Below are positions 1 to 12,702 of a DNA stretch of 64,000 bases, piece by piece. A program made the position numbers and the translations under genes. The stretch comes from Branchiostoma floridae (Eukaryota > Chordata > Leptocardii > Amphioxiformes > Branchiostomatidae). A model generated the notes under the pieces. The model had not been told where the DNA came from and made no database searches. It saw nothing but the letters and a program-made list of their open reading frames with translations. Within the stretch, counting starts at the first letter, position 1; the number at the start of each line of letters is the position of its first letter. The DNA is taken from the NCBI RefSeq assembly GCF_000003815.2, contig NC_049992.1, forward strand, positions 8,989,671 through 9,053,670, given 5' to 3'.

Positions 1-78
1 TCCAACCCTGATTTAGAGAGGGTGCAATACTACATGTACATGTAGGGTTTAGGACTGCATGTGGTTTGTTGTTTGTAC

Positions 79-117
79 CTTGCACCTCAGGTAGAGCCTC
101 CCACATCCTCCTTAACA
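79..117 (-). CDS. possible exon 3 of unrecognised gene 1
   Basis: Read on the minus strand, a pyrimidine-rich tract ending in CAG precedes an open frame reading LRRMWEALPE, followed by GT donors after GAG or after CAAG. Its entry phase (two bases completing a codon) matches the exit phase of the exon at 8,193-8,340. It is very short and 8 kb from that exon, so this is a tentative link. If real, the gene runs off the left edge. Confidence 0.3.
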
Positions 118-2815
118 CTGGCCACAGGATAGACAACAAGGAGAGAGAACAGAGAGGTTAGGAGGGTTAAACGTACAATGGAGGTTAGCTGAAATCTTGA
201 AAATTAGAGAGAGAAGAGAGAAAAAAGCTGTAAAACCAGCAGAGAAAGGGACTGTTCAAGACACCATAATTCTCTGTATTGCTATGAATAATCTTTAGTA
301 ATAATCATAGCACCTTTTGATGTCATTTTCAGTTACCTGAACATGTACATTTCTGTATATGTTAGTAACTGATACAAAAGTAATTCAACAATTGGTAGTT
401 GCCAGTATGTTGTACTCAAGAGATGTATACTTCAGGGGTTGTATGTATAAGTATGAACAAATGAAATATTAGTATACAATTACTAACGCAGTTAATTAAA
501 CAACACATAATCACATATTATGCTGGTTGTACCATGGGGTCTGCAAACTTTAGTCTTTCAGTTTTTGATACTGAATTTCAAGACACAGTATACTTTCAGG
601 AATCTGAAGTAAGTTCAGTGCCCAGAAGTTTTCTCTGCAGACTCAAAAAAAAAAAAAGAGAAAAAAGTTACTGCAAAGTTATTTTAACACAAAGATTCAG
701 TGCTTTAAGGTAAACTTCTATCAACTACAATTGATGACTTGATAGCTACTGGATATGTTCCTGACCCTTTTTATTGACAGACTTGTAAGTCAATCTATGA
801 TCAAAGTAACTTATTGATCTGCTGTCTCGCAAACACATTTACTTCTGTCCAGCGGCTGAAGTTATACATGGACAAGTGTTGTTATTTTCCCCTTGAGCTT
901 TTATAGCTCGATAGTCGATGCCTAATGTTGGTACAGTTGATTACCTTTCTGACATTTGTGTTGTTTGATCTGGATTTTGGGTACAGTCCATTAAATGTCC
1001 GATTTTTTAGTTTTCCTTGGGGCTTGAATACAAGACGCTACAACAGTTGAATAACTTTCTGATAAGTGTGTCATTCAATATGGCTTTGGGTCATAGCTCG
1101 TACTATAATCAGGGCTCTGATTTCTGTAGTGACATACATTTTGTACCAGGTCTGTGTAACTGAAACTCTGCTGTCCAAGGCTGTCTAGGACAATGCAAAC
1201 TTGAAGGAAGTTGGAGGCTGAAACTGCCTCTTCAAGGTGGCCAGACGACGTTTGGCCTGACGCTATGTATATAAGCATGATTTAATCGGGCTATACATAT
1301 GTATTATACCAAATGGACATATTTCAACTTGTAAAATCGTATAAACATTTTTTTTTTGCAATCTTAGATATCTCTCATTAGCAGCATTAGACTTAAAGTT
1401 AAAGTCAAATAACACAGGTTGGGGATTACGCTGTTTGAATACAAGTAAACCTGTACTGGTCACAAAGGACCACCAGGCCATTGCTTTCACTTTTCGCAGT
1501 CCCTTTGATTGTTTTTCCCCTATCAACGAAATCAATAAAAACAAATCCTGTCTAAAGAGTACAGTACATTTCCTCACGTCCCTTGAGTCGTTACTACAGA
1601 CAAGGTTTGACTGTATTTGAATAATGTACATTTGGGACCTGACATTGAAGTTAGCCATGCATTTCATGTACAGCGCCTGATTGACTTGTCTCTCTTGGGG
1701 CGCCATAAAAAACAGAAAGTAATTACGAGCACATGCCTTACTGCCGATAAAAGATGGAAGCCCTACAGCTGATATAAAGCTGTACATTAAAGTCTTATTG
1801 ATCCTCAGCAGTGGTTGAAACATTCATCGATCTGTAAGGGACAATTAACATTTTAGTCCATCATAAAAAAGTTTCCAAATTTTTGTATCCTCTAGCCTAC
1901 GCAATTGTGCCTAATTGATGGATTGCATTGGTATACAATAAGGCTTGCCTAAGGACTGTTGCATTAGAAACAAATCAAATAGGAGGAAATAAATACACTT
2001 ATATATTATGTTTTCTGTGATACAGTTCAACAACCTCTTATAACTTTTTGTATTTGTGCAACTACATTGTTCAAACAACTTTAAATTTATTTACTTTTGC
2101 TGTGGTTTTACTTGCAGTAGGAGAAAAAAGGGGTAAAGTTTTCTTTTGTGGTGTTAACTTGAGAATTCATAGTTGAATCAATTCTGTAGAACACTGTAAT
2201 AATATATATATTGGACAGGACACACATACAAATGTATTTGCGACCAGAAAAAATGAGAAAGTTTTAAGATTTATAAATAATAAATAATAATCTTTATTGC
2301 AAATTCATGCCCGAGGGCTAATTGCATACAAAGTAAAGCAGTAATGGTATACATAATCATACTTAACAAAGAAGGAAAATTATATTCATAGATAAATCAA
2401 AAGGGAAATAACGTCTTATCCAAATCTATATCTACTTAAGCCATTTGATGGGTTTGACTTTGACTTCTTTTCCGTATGCAGTAGGAGATGAATTGTCCAA
2501 CATTTTCATACATAAAGGGGTTGGACGACTTAAGCAAGAAGATTGTTTTTTGTTGGTCGGTAAGGTTATAAAAGCTTGGCAAAGTTTTGCAGATTTAAGG
2601 GAAAAGTTTGTTTCTTTCGGAATTGTAAACCAGAGACCATTAATGCATATTTGTTGCAGTCTTGTTTGATAGACCAGCCTTATGTAGCAAGCAGAGCTGT
2701 GTGAAACATGAGTAGCACTGGTAGCACAATGTGTACATAGTGGCACAGATGAAGGCATGTTCAAAATAGCTGGCCTCCTTCCCATCCATGTGACTGGGCT
2801 GCAGAATCTCACACC
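118..2815. other. no gene seen; intron-like AT-rich sequence
   Basis: Open frames here (for example about 186 codons on the minus strand at 1,263-1,823) show no recognisable motif, no domain-like composition and no convincing splice context. The stretch may be intron of gene 1. A poly-A run lies near 645-657. Confidence 0.5.
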
Positions 2816-2827
2816 TTCTACTGTGCA

Positions 2828-3032
2828 AGCCTCCATAGCAGGCTCTCTGGGCATTTTTTTGTGTTTTTTTTGTGCTCATAATGTACTTTTGTGGGCCATT
2901 TCTTTTTGTACTGGGTTGCTTGTGCTGCGGGCTCGTAGCTCGGCACAAGCGACCCAGTACAAAAAGAAACGGCCAGCAAAAGTGTATTATGAGCACAAAA
3001 AAAAGGCCCATAGAGCCTGCTATGGAGGCTAC
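2828..3032. repeat. long palindromic fold-back element
   Basis: Two arms of about 95 bases are near-perfect reverse complements. The left arm has CTCCATAGCAGGCTCT, TGTGCTCATAATGTACTTTTG and TTTCTTTTTGTACTGGGT; the right arm has their complements in reverse order. A central loop of about 14 bases (around CGGGCTCGTAGCTC) separates them. Overlapping open frames on both strands are by-products of the palindrome. This is a snap-back MITE type of element. Reading the arms is certain; the family is unknown. Confidence 0.85.
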
Positions 3033-4500
3033 CACCGTGCATGCTGGGGGTCAGTGACACGAGTGTGACAACACTTTCACCCATGCTGTATCCCTGTTAG
3101 GATCTTCTGAGCTTTTCCTGGATTACAATCCTACATGTTTAGGATACCCAAAGACCGAAAATGGCTCCTTCGAAATTCCTAGTATGCTGTTGTTTTGCTG
3201 ATGAATCCATACTTATTGAAGGAAACAGAAGCACAGACATAATGGTTGTTATATTTGCCACAACTAATAGACAGCAATTTGCCACACACGGAATCCAATG
3301 GTTACAAATGTGGGTTTGACATGTTTTTTTCCTATGACGTTGATAATGACAGATGTTAGCATTAGGGCTTAAAGTTAAATTACCTTTAAAAAACCAAAAG
3401 CCATATCTAGAATCTAGTAGAAGGTGCTTTCTCTCTTTGATCACTATCTTCCAACTGGTACTATAATGAGTATAAGCGCCTTTGTTCCGACTCTCACAAC
3501 CATGGTCACTCACGTACACAGGCCATTGGTTTTATCGATCTCTCTGTTATCAAACACGCCGTGATATTAAGGGAGGTGTTACCAACATGTCTTTTAGAGC
3601 TTCATGAATGGCACACTGTCTATAATAGCGTTACCGTGGTAATGAAGGTCATAAATTTACCAGATACAGCTACTGTAGATTCAGTTATTTTTGCATGGAT
3701 TTGATATTTGTAGGAGTGAGAAGGAGTTTTCTGTGGGGTTTTATGTTCGAGACTGAAAGAGGCACTGCAAAAATATTACTTCTGCAAACATTTTCAAGAC
3801 TTACAATATAAAGTATCAATATCTTTACAGTTCAACTGGACATACATAGTAACTGCTCTTTAGCAAAACACCATCTTCGCATGCAAGCGTGGTGGGCCCT
3901 CGTGGCTAATTATACATTGAATTGAACCTGTCACACCTAGCTAAAGTTAAAATATGTACTACGTAGCTCAAACTCTACCTTGTCAGAATCCTAAAAAGAA
4001 ATTCATTGAAGAAATCATTCTGCTCAAAAACTATTCAACCTATTAATGGTAAAAGGGGGCCTGATTGGAAAATGGGAATGTAAATGAGTGGAAATGCGAG
4101 TGATCACAGTTTGGCCTTGGGTTGTATCACCCTGTGTGTAAGCAATTACTGGTATACACAATTTCACTATTTACATGTTTTGACAACTATGTACAGTTTT
4201 CAAGGAAGTTATCACACTGAGCAAAGGTGTAAAATTATAGTACAAATATCATAAGGGATTCTTGACTTGAAAATTAGGCTGATAATGAGTAATTTAAACA
4301 ATGATATATTATGTAATAGTAATAAAAGAATATCCCTGGAAAACAAATCCTATAGTGGTTATGCTAAACAAAGAACTGTATTTGATTAGGCTACAACTCA
4401 AGCTTTAAGGTTAGCTGCAATATTTCTCGACAGCCTCCAGCTCGACTGGGTCAGATCACATCAATACATCTATGTCTTCAAATAGCTGCAGCCATCATCA
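3033..4500. other. no gene or clear repeat seen
   Basis: AT-rich unique-looking sequence with short open frames only. Nothing supports a gene. It probably belongs to the last intron of gene 1 or to intergenic DNA. Confidence 0.4.
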
Positions 4501-4504
4501 GAAA

Positions 4505-4950
4505 TGTATCTGTATCTACCGGGTTTCTCTCACATTGATTATTTTTACTTCAAAGAGCAGACGAAATTTGGTGCAAAGTTGAGATCTGAACACAATCTGT
4601 TCTTGGTACTGAAGTATTCTCTGTATCTACTTTTTTTCACATTCTTTATTTTTACTTCAAAAAGTAGACGAAATTTGGTGCAAAGTTGAGATGTGAACAG
4701 TACATGTATCTGTCCCTGGTACTGAAGTATCTTCTGTATCTACTGTTTTTTTCACATTGATTACTTTTACTTCAAAAAGTAGATGAAATTTGGTGCAAAG
4801 TTGAAATTTGAACAGTATCTGTCCTTGGTACTGAAGTATTCTCTGTATCTATTGGGTTTCTCTCACATTGATTATTCTTACTTCAAAGAGTAGATGAAAT
4901 TTGGTGCAAAGTTGAGATGTGAACAGTATCTGTCCTTGGTACTGAAGTCT
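4505..4950. repeat. tandem repeat, about 111-bp period, four copies
   Basis: Units begin with CTGTATCTAC near 4,509, 4,620, 4,732 and 4,843. Each carries TTTTTACTTCAAA, GACGAAATTTGGTGCAAAG and TTGGTACTGAAGTATTC in the same order. Copies differ by substitutions and by a short insertion of ACATGTAT in the second unit. Confidence 0.85.
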
Positions 4951-5218
4951 TGCTATAATTGTCTCTTAGATGAACCAACAGTTATCTACCACTTTAATAG
5001 TGGCAAGACGGTATCAAAAGGACCAAAGGTACAGAATTGGCCCTGTTAATACTCCTGTATCTGCCCTTGGTACTGAAAACTTGCTATCACTGTCTCAACA
5101 CTGTCTCAAATAGATGAACCAACTGTAATCTACAAACAGGTTTAATGTTGAAAGACAGTATCAAAAAGACCAAAGGTATGGCACTGGCCCTGGCCCTGGC
5201 CCTGTTAATACTCTCTTG
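4938..5218. repeat. second tandem duplication, about 130-140 bp, two copies
   Basis: Following directly on the 111-bp array, a segment with CCTTGGTACTGAA, GATGAACCAAC, AGTATCAAAA and CCCTGTTAATACTC occurs twice (4,938-5,053 and 5,060-5,213). The second copy carries its own micro-duplications: CAACACTGTCT and three GGCCCT units. Confidence 0.75.
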
Positions 5219-5394
5219 CCAACGATAAATCTACTTGGAGATCTGCTTGGAGATTAAGTCAACTTGTAGGACAGGTTACACGGTGAACAACAGCCAGTAG
5301 ACTGTCCATGGTACTGATTTTTTTGCACAAAAATGTTGTGTAACACAAAAATGCAGATAATATCTACAATAACATTGAGCTACTAAAAACTGCA

Positions 5395-5600
5395 GGTTCC
5401 CATGTACTGGTGAGATCTACACGGAGTCCTCCCTTCTGCTGTACTTGTAACAAATTGTTCTGCCAGATCATTCTAGTAATGCTGAAGAAGGATGATGGAT
5501 GCTGCTCCAAACGTCCAGAAGTAAATCTCTGTTTTTTTATCCAGTTGTAAATATTGAATTGTATTTGAAAATTTGCTAGATGTCTAACCTTCATAAACGT
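5395..5600 (-). repeat. dispersed repeat, family with TGAAGGTTAGACATCCAG end
   Basis: Reverse-strand copy of a family seen again at 20,004-20,135 and, more weakly, at 28,199-28,305, 37,574-37,705 and near 31,230 and 63,040. Shared blocks are TGAAGGTTAGACATC(C), a TTCAAATACAATTCAAT block, CAACTGGATAAA and an ACTTCYGGACGTTT-like block. The frame 5,364-5,672 is probably part of this element, not a gene. Confidence 0.65.
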
Positions 5601-5994
5601 TTCATTACCCTTACTGTCTGAAATTTTAAAAAAAAGGGACAAGTAAAATAGCTGGTACAAAAATAGACTCAATTAGCAGTATCGGATTTCCAGGACATTA
5701 GATTCTCTGCTAACTGATATCAGGTCAAATGGGTTAATGGCACCATGTGATTACTGCCATAGGTCACATTCAATGACATCAATCTTACTAAGCACACTAC
5801 GTCATGTTCGGCTGTGTCAGTGTAAGGCCTAGGAATAAAATGTTGTGTTACCTGTTTGTGTTTCCCTACTTTCCTTAGAAAAACTTGCCGACCCTAGACT
5901 TTATTTTGGGTGGGCAGTGAGTCACATAGCTTCTAGTTAGAACTGTTATTCAGCCTGCGTTCTATTGAAGTAAAAACACTGCTTGTCCTAAAGG
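5601..5994. other. no gene seen
   Basis: No supported feature between two repeat copies. Confidence 0.4.
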
Positions 5995-6128
5995 ATAAAT
6001 GTATACTTCACAAAACAGAGTCCTTTGTAGTGAAAATGGACCATTGTTTTGAGTATCGCCCATTCATAAATTTTCACAGATAATCAGGTTAAATCCTCTG
6101 GACCTGATCCTCGGTACCCACCTCTATC
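5995..6128 (-). repeat. truncated inverted copy of the hAT-like element at 6,889
   Basis: The reverse complement carries TAGAGGTGGGTACCGAGG, then a CAGGTCCAGAGG motif, then ACCATTGTTTTGAGTAT and AAAACAG blocks. These match in order the left half of the element at 6,889-7,345. Confidence 0.65.
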
Positions 6129-6888
6129 GATGGACCTGCTGTTTTACATTCCTTATGATTTAAGATTTTATCTAAAGTATTACTCTTACAAAGACCATGC
6201 TAATCTAATTTCATTCGGTGGTTCACAGATTTTATAGAAAGACACTAAACCATAAAAACATACCTCGATCATGTTGTAAAAGTACGATTGTACTTTGGTT
6301 GACAACTTAAGCTTCAGAATTTAGTGAATATTCAGAATTTCTTCCCAGCCCTCTGTTTTCATGTTATTGAAAACTGAGAAACAATGAAATGAACTGTTAT
6401 AGCCTAATCACTATGGCATTCTGCTCTGTGTCAGAATCTTGCCATTTCATATGTCTGATGACTCAATCTGTCACATAGGATATTGCAGTTGTTTCAATAT
6501 TTTATACTGACTTCTACACTTGGTATCAATATATATACATAAATGTTTTAACAACTTGACATAAATACAGTGTCAAAAATCCAGAATATAATCCATCAAT
6601 TTACATCAATGTTAGAACTTTAAAGTAGTAAATGCTAAATGAAAGGACTGTACGATAGTGAGTAAGTGACATATGACTGGCTAATCTAAAACTTGCAAAC
6701 AAACTGACTCACTGGTTTGTTGCTAGATATTGGATACGTGGTAAGAAAAAATCTATTTTTCTACAATATTCATATCTTTTCACAAGGACTTAACTAGAGG
6801 TAGGATGGGGATGGAGGTTTTCGTGCTGTTGCAAATGCGCATGCTGTGTCAACTTTGCATTTGCAACAATCCTGTAGAAGAGTAGTAA
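6129..6888. other. no gene seen
   Basis: AT-rich non-coding sequence; no supported feature. Confidence 0.4.
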
Positions 6889-7345
6889 TAGGGGTGGGTA
6901 CCGGTACAGAAAATTCATGTCCAGGTCAGGTTCAGGTCCAGAGGATCAGGTCCAGGTCCGGACCTGAACCTGGACCTGATTTAGTATGTGAGAACTTGTG
7001 AATGGGCAATACTCAAAACAATGGTCCCTTTTGCTACAAAGAAATCTGTTTTATGGAGTATTCGACTCCCACTGGCATTTTAAAATCTAACTGCCTTTGT
7101 ATGATTGACTGTAAAACTTGGTAGAAATGACTAATAATATAGTATAAACTCTACGCTACTTCTGTCTTGTTATTCTCCTCGACCGGTAAGCCCCAAAACG
7201 TGTAAATGCCTGATCATATAATCTGTTCATTCTCCAATAGGTCAAACATCCGGTCCAACAATTTCTTTCAGGTCCGTTTTTTTCTGTACCGGTCCAATAG
7301 GAAAAAACGGTTTTGTACCGATACACCATATCGGTATCCAGCCCT
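6889..7345. mobile_element. non-autonomous hAT-like transposon (457 bp)
   Basis: The left end TAGGGGTGGGTACCGGTAC and the reverse complement of the right end, TAGGGCTGGATACCGATATG, form terminal inverted repeats. An 8-bp direct repeat AGTAGTAA flanks both sides (6,881-6,888 and 7,346-7,353). Eight-bp duplications and (C/T)AGGG-type ends are typical of the hAT superfamily. No transposase frame is present. The interior near 6,920-6,985 has CAGGTC-rich inverted motifs. Confidence 0.75.
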
Positions 7346-7353
7346 AGTAGTAA

Positions 7354-8192
7354 GGCAATGGAATCAAATGTTTGCATTGTCAGAATGTCCAACCTTCATA
7401 ATGTACAATACTGATAATTTCACTCCCTGTCAGAGTGACAGTCCCATATGTAAATCCAGTAGACATCTAAGATTCACTTATAAGACATTCCCTCTCTTCA
7501 CATTAATGATAATCCAACAGTTATGACTGATTATCAAGATATGTTCTTACTAAACCAGCTTTTCCTGTCAATGTTGGCAGGTGCAGATATTGATTTTTAT
7601 ATTCTCACGAGTAGTAACCCATGACACTGCAGCCGTCTTTTCATAAATCCATAACCATCACCATTTCTATAAAGGCAGTTATATTAAAGCATGTTTATTG
7701 TCGTAAAAGCTTCAATGATCAGTTCAGTTGAGACCTATAATAACAATAATATCAGCGTTCAAGTTATGTATGAATTATGAATGTAATATGTTGTCCACTT
7801 CCATGAAACAATTGATACGAATTTATTCAAACATACAAATGTGGAAATTTGCAAATTAGTAATAGATCATTTTTTCAGACCCGTAAAAATAGTTTCACCT
7901 CGTGTGATTTTTTTAGAGAATATTTAGTGTCAATGTTTTACTACATAGACTCAATATCTAATTATATGACTGAGATGCGCTTAATGAAAATATACAATTT
8001 TCCCTTTAGAATATCATTTGATCACCCAAGAGAAAGGATGTGATACCAACAGCATATACATATCAAACTACTGTACCCTCACTTTGCAAATGTGTGAAAT
8101 TCACAATTCTTTTTAGACAATTTAAACACTTTCAATACTGGTTGAGCAGAAATATGGTATGACTGACAAAGGCCCAGTACGTAAGAACTCAC
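7354..8192. other. no gene seen
   Basis: Short open frames only, without domain-like content or good splice context. Confidence 0.4.
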
Positions 8193-8340
8193 ATTTGCAT
8201 CTCTGCCATCGTGACTCCTCCTTGTATTTCATGAAGGCCGCCCTTCGCTCCTTTTCCCGCCTCCTCTCGCGCTGCGCCCGCAGCCTCTCCGCTTCCACCC
8301 GTGCATAGTCACCGAGCTCTTTGGTGTATTTGCCATACAT
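8193..8340 (-). CDS. exon 2 of unrecognised gene 1 (basic helical protein)
   Basis: On the minus strand a CTCCCTCCACAG acceptor precedes ATGTATGGC, and the exon ends at GCAAAT followed by GTGAGT. It enters in phase 0 and leaves in phase 1. The product segment starts MYGKYTKELGDYARVEAERL and continues with an Arg/Glu-rich stretch (RAQRERRREKERR), then a KYKEESRW motif. It should form one long charged helix, possibly a coiled coil. The base composition is much more GC-rich and codon-like than the surrounding DNA. Joined in phase to exon 1 at 13,978-14,028. I do not recognise the family. Confidence 0.6.
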
Positions 8341-8429
8341 CTGTGGAGGGAGAGAGATGTACAGGTATTGTACTAGTGATACAGATATAACACATGACAC
8401 TGAGTTTTAAAAAAGGTTAAAAAAAATCC

Positions 8430-8500
8430 TTTTGATTGGTGTATTTGCCATACATCTGTGGAGGGAGACAGACATAAATGTATTGTACAGCATGTCCAGA
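8430..8500 (-). repeat. partial duplication of the exon-2 acceptor region
   Basis: About 65 bases repeat the 3' intron end and first 20 coding bases of the exon at 8,193-8,340: the TGTATTGTAC block, the CTCCCTCCACAG acceptor and ATGTATGGCAAATACACC. The copy then diverges into a stop-bearing T-rich tract. It lies about 115 bases upstream of the real acceptor in transcript order, so it is a decoy acceptor or exon relic. Confidence 0.7.
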
Positions 8501-8679
8501 ACTCAAGATATCAAACCTGTAAGATCTACTGCAGTACCGTAACAAGCCACTAGGGGGCCCAAAATCTAACCGCTTTGAGGTCTCATCAAGACCTACCAAC
8601 ATACCAAATATCAATACAATCCATTTAGGCATTCTTGAGTAATGCTGTTTTTCTACACTTAAATATACCCACAAACACT

Positions 8680-8721
8680 CCTCACCTCACCTCACCTCAC
8701 CTCACCTCACCTCACCTCACT
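8680..8721 (+). repeat. CTCAC microsatellite
   Basis: About eight uninterrupted copies of the 5-mer CTCAC (CTCACCTCAC...). Simple repeat. Confidence 0.9.
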
Positions 8722-9473
8722 ACAAACACTACCCAAAATATAACCTTCTTGGTGAAGGTAATAAGATCGACACATGGAAACAAAGTACAAAGGAAAAACA
8801 AAGTCCTTTATAGAGCATAAGGTATTGACACATTAACTGAAAAGCATGTAGCAAAATCCTTTGGAATACATTTCAAGTAACCATATAATTATAAGATACA
8901 AGGTATTGACACATGGATATGAACTAACCTTGGAGACATTAATGAAAGTTTCAAGTGGAAGACATTTAAAAAAAATCTTTACCAGACAAAATTTTTTATC
9001 TAAATAAATTACATACCTATGGGGCAAGATTAGAGTTCATAAACCCTCATTATGGCTGTCGCCATTTTCTGATAGACTTCTATCAATGTACATTGACTGT
9101 CCTAAGGCACTTTTAGTACATTTTACTTTATCTTCAATATTGCACACTGTCCCTATAGAACTAATCATATAAAGTGTGCATCACTTAACTACTGTATATT
9201 AATAGCAATACATGTTGTTAGAATTACTTTCCCTAGATCAGAAATTGATACTGCTTGTTCTGTAATAATGCTACTACTTTGTCGGCAAAAAAACTTACAG
9301 TTAATTCTTTATAAGTGCTTTGATAAATATTACGTAACCACAGTTCAAATAGAGCTTTACAAATTTTCTTTGATTCATCCTACAAAGTACTTCTAAGGAT
9401 TTAAATGTGTGACTTTGACTTTCCATTAAGTGATTAGATAAGTGAGTAAAGAGTAGATTAGCTAGTCTATGTT
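8722..9473. other. no gene seen
   Basis: AT-rich non-coding sequence. A short motif with GTATTGACACAT recurs at about 8,822 and 8,902 in direct orientation. Confidence 0.35.
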
Positions 9474-9780
9474 CAGGGCTCGAAATTCATTTTTGGGTGC
9501 ACTACATAGAATAAAGTAGAATATCAGAATAACCTAATTGCAAACCTACTAAATAAGTAATTTGATCGGCGATCTTCAGAAATCAGAAGTACTATGACAG
9601 TCATTTTATTATCTTTCTAACACAATTAGATGTAAAGAATATGGTGTTTATTAGTATACTGACATCTTAACATACATAAGCCTATGAAAATATTGGGGTG
9701 CACCGTGTGCACCCACAGAAAAAAATTGGGTGCACAGCTCCAATTTTGGGTGCAAAAAAAAAACAGTATTTCGAGCCCTG
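9474..9780. mobile_element. short hAT-like MITE (307 bp)
   Basis: Ends are CAGGGCTCGAAAT and ATTTCGAGCCCTG, perfect 13-bp inverted repeats. Internal GGGTGCAC/GTGCACCC motifs are also inverted. Flanks share ATGTT but I could not fix a clean 8-bp duplication. CAGGG ends point to hAT. Confidence 0.75.
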
Positions 9781-11296
9781 ATGTTTTATTCCGATGTTTT
9801 ATGGCTCAGGTTCCCAGGCTCACAATCACAGCCAGAATTCTGGCGGAATCCCCTGAATTCTGCAGAATTAGTCTTCTTCGTGGAGACATCTAATTGCAAC
9901 CTATATATACATCCTCCTTTGATATATCATACCTACAAATATCAATCCATCTAGTCAATCTATTTTGAAATAAATTTTAAGGTTTTTCGGAATTAAAGTG
10001 TTTGTCCGAAATTATACTGTCGCCTGTTTAGTATATGTACATCCTTGGAGCTATAGTAGTCTACCCTGTTACAAAGTTTTCCAATTTCCCAGACACAGTT
10101 CTGGAGTTTGGTACCATTGATTTTTTCTCCCTCTTCTGTAAATCATCCTCCCTTATTACTAAATCCTGTGACCTTGTAGCCCTTCAGGCCTGGGTAGAGA
10201 CAATAGATAGATTGTGGGGAGGCCCTGTAGGCAGCAGGGGAGAATCAATCTGTTACTTTAATCTCATGGCGCTCCTTAAAGCACAACCTATTTGCCTGAA
10301 AGGTATTTCAACTGTATTGCAATGTCTTCCATGGTTGGTACTCTCTGACAGCAGTGGTGAATATTTGATGTGGTTACTAAAATATACATGATTTCACACT
10401 GCAAAACCAGTCTTTCTTACGTGTGATATTGTCTAATATTGAGATGACTTTCCTGAATATACATGTACACTCCTGTTTTACATGCAAGTCATGTAAGAAT
10501 ATTCCTTCTTTAAGAAATTTGTTAAGAGCTCTTAAAAAATGCAGTTGCAGCAGGGTCACAGTCTCCAGTAAAAAGTGGTCTGTTGTAACTCATGTATCAA
10601 AGTTGTGACCTTTTCATACTGTAAATGCCATATATCAGAAACTATAAAAAGTTAATCATAACTTGATGACAAAACTTTTGCAAACATTTATCTCTTATCA
10701 TTTTTTTCAGGCTGCATCATTTGTATCCCTTGGTTAAGTTGACAATGACAAAGTTGCTTCTTGTTTCCGAGGCATTTAGGGTACAATAAACTATGGGACT
10801 GGGTTGGACTGATTTATTATAGTGTAACTCGATCTATCACCATATTTTGTACATGTATTATCAACTCAGTAAATCATTCTACTACTATTTTGTAATTCAA
10901 TCCATTACCATCCAACGTGAATTTCATTAAGTTCACGAAATAGATTTTGATAGATGATCAACTTATTTGCCAACACAATTTGGTATCTGAACTAGGTTAC
11001 TAGTAATAGTTTGCTTAATCAATCAACATTGTCTGACACTTGCCCTTGCCTAAATTTGTCGATAAAAAGTTTGTTTCCATGCCCCAGTTTCCTAGATACT
11101 TCAATCAAATTGTTTGTAGTCACTTGGTTGGCAAATGGTAGCGGGCTTTTAGCTAGGATTTTATTATAGGAGGTCAAAATTTCTTGGTGAGTTGGAGTAA
11201 GTGATATAGGCGCAATTGCAGTGGAAGAACTGTATGGGGGGCATCCACCTTCCACAGTGCCCACAGAATTTTAAGTTAAAATGGTGTATTCTGAGG
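9781..11296. other. no gene seen
   Basis: No exon-like segment with matching splice sites. The 118-codon plus-strand frame at 10,035-10,391 has no recognisable motif and is judged spurious. Confidence 0.4.
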
Positions 11297-11478
11297 TACT
11301 GTAAATGCATTTAAGTTCGCGGGGATTTAGTTTTGCGGTAGCGGGAAAAGGGACTTTTCGCGGTGGTTTTAAGTTCGCGGTAGTAGCATGGACTATAGTC
11401 TCTTCTACCATTGAAAAATGTTCGCGGTGCAAAAACCTGGAACATTAAACCACTGCGAAAGTTTCTGCATTTACAGTA
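11297..11478. mobile_element. MITE with TACTGTAAATGCA ends, copy 1
   Basis: Terminal inverted repeats TACTGTAAATGCATTTAAG and TTTCTGCATTTACAGTA; the interior carries several TTCGCGG blocks that pair with CCGCGAA-like blocks. TA at both ends fits a TA-inserting (Tc1/mariner-like) MITE. The same family sits at 17,050-17,356. Confidence 0.8.
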
Positions 11479-12702
11479 TCTTGAAGGTCAAAAGTACTGT
11501 CAGAGAGGTCCAAATGATGCCTAGACAGCATGCCTGGCTAAAAGCCAGTACAGTAGTTCATAGGCCCTGGTAGTAACTGTGTGCTATGCCTTGTATATGT
11601 ATGATACGTCTCTCTGTCAGCGATCTATTTCTGATACATACTCAACATATAGGGGGCAGCGACCCGGGTTAACAGGAGGTCAAGTCATCTAAGGTGGGAA
11701 AATATGGGTCTTAGGGTCAGCTGCCACTCATGTAACTATTGCTCTGTATGTGGGAAACTTTCTCTGCCAGAGTTTTGAGCTGAATTTTCTGTTCGTTTTA
11801 TCTTTCGTGCACTTGAGTTGACAACAGGCATACAATGAAAGGAATTTCCCTTTCTATAAATACAGTTTATGAAGGCGTTATTGGAGACAGGGATGAGGTA
11901 GTATGACGTGGCTGACGTAGATACTGATATTATTATCATAACAGCAATGCCACTGTGGAAAACAGTAAATTTAAAGGGACAAAGCAGAAAAATTTGTGGG
12001 GAGGTTTTGTATACAAGGAGGTTTTACTTTTAGAAACATTCAAATTCTTTCACATTTGAAACTTCAACATAAACAATTCTGGTAAAATTTTTTAAAAACA
12101 TTTCTCCTATTACTATTAGATTAAGAAAAATGTTGATATTGACTAATTGATGGTACATGTAACCATTAAAACTTAAACATTAATAGTTCTGCACAAGCAA
12201 CCTCCATGGAGGTTCTACATAATATCTATAACATTTTTCCAAATAGAATAATGTTGACATTGACTAATTGCTATATTGAAAATTTTGGGAGCTTATTAAC
12301 AAATCTTTTGGATATGTACATATCAGAAACAGAAAGAATATATAATTTATACAGTCTACTGAAGGACTCATACTAATGCTGTCTGGCATTTGCCAAACCT
12401 GGACATGTCCCCAGAGTGAATGCACGAACAGTGATGAATTAAAGGCTACGTACTGGGATGATTGTCTGACCTTTCTGGTACTGTGATGTCTACCTTGTGG
12501 AGTACTAATAACTATGGTCCAAACATGCTAAATGTCAAGTTTTACTTTACAGTGTAAGTTACAAAGATGAAAAATACAATTGTTTTGGTGTTGTTAGGAG
12601 TTTGTAGACATCAACATCTTAACATGTATTCATGCTGTTCTAAAAAGAAAGTAGTTCTGTACATAATTACACTTTACAGATCAGGGGCGTTGTGCAATAC
12701 AG
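11479..12702. other. no gene seen
   Basis: AT-rich sequence with no supported exon. Possibly intron 1 of gene 1. Confidence 0.4.

Noticed and set aside
1263..1823. 186-codon minus-strand open frame
   Set aside because: No motif, AT-driven composition, overlaps another frame and lacks splice or start support.
2640..3084. Several overlapping open frames on both strands
   Set aside because: They are translations of the arms of one palindrome (2,828-3,032) and mirror each other.
10035..10391. 118-codon plus-strand frame
   Set aside because: Composition and lack of motifs suggest chance; no flanking exon signals.
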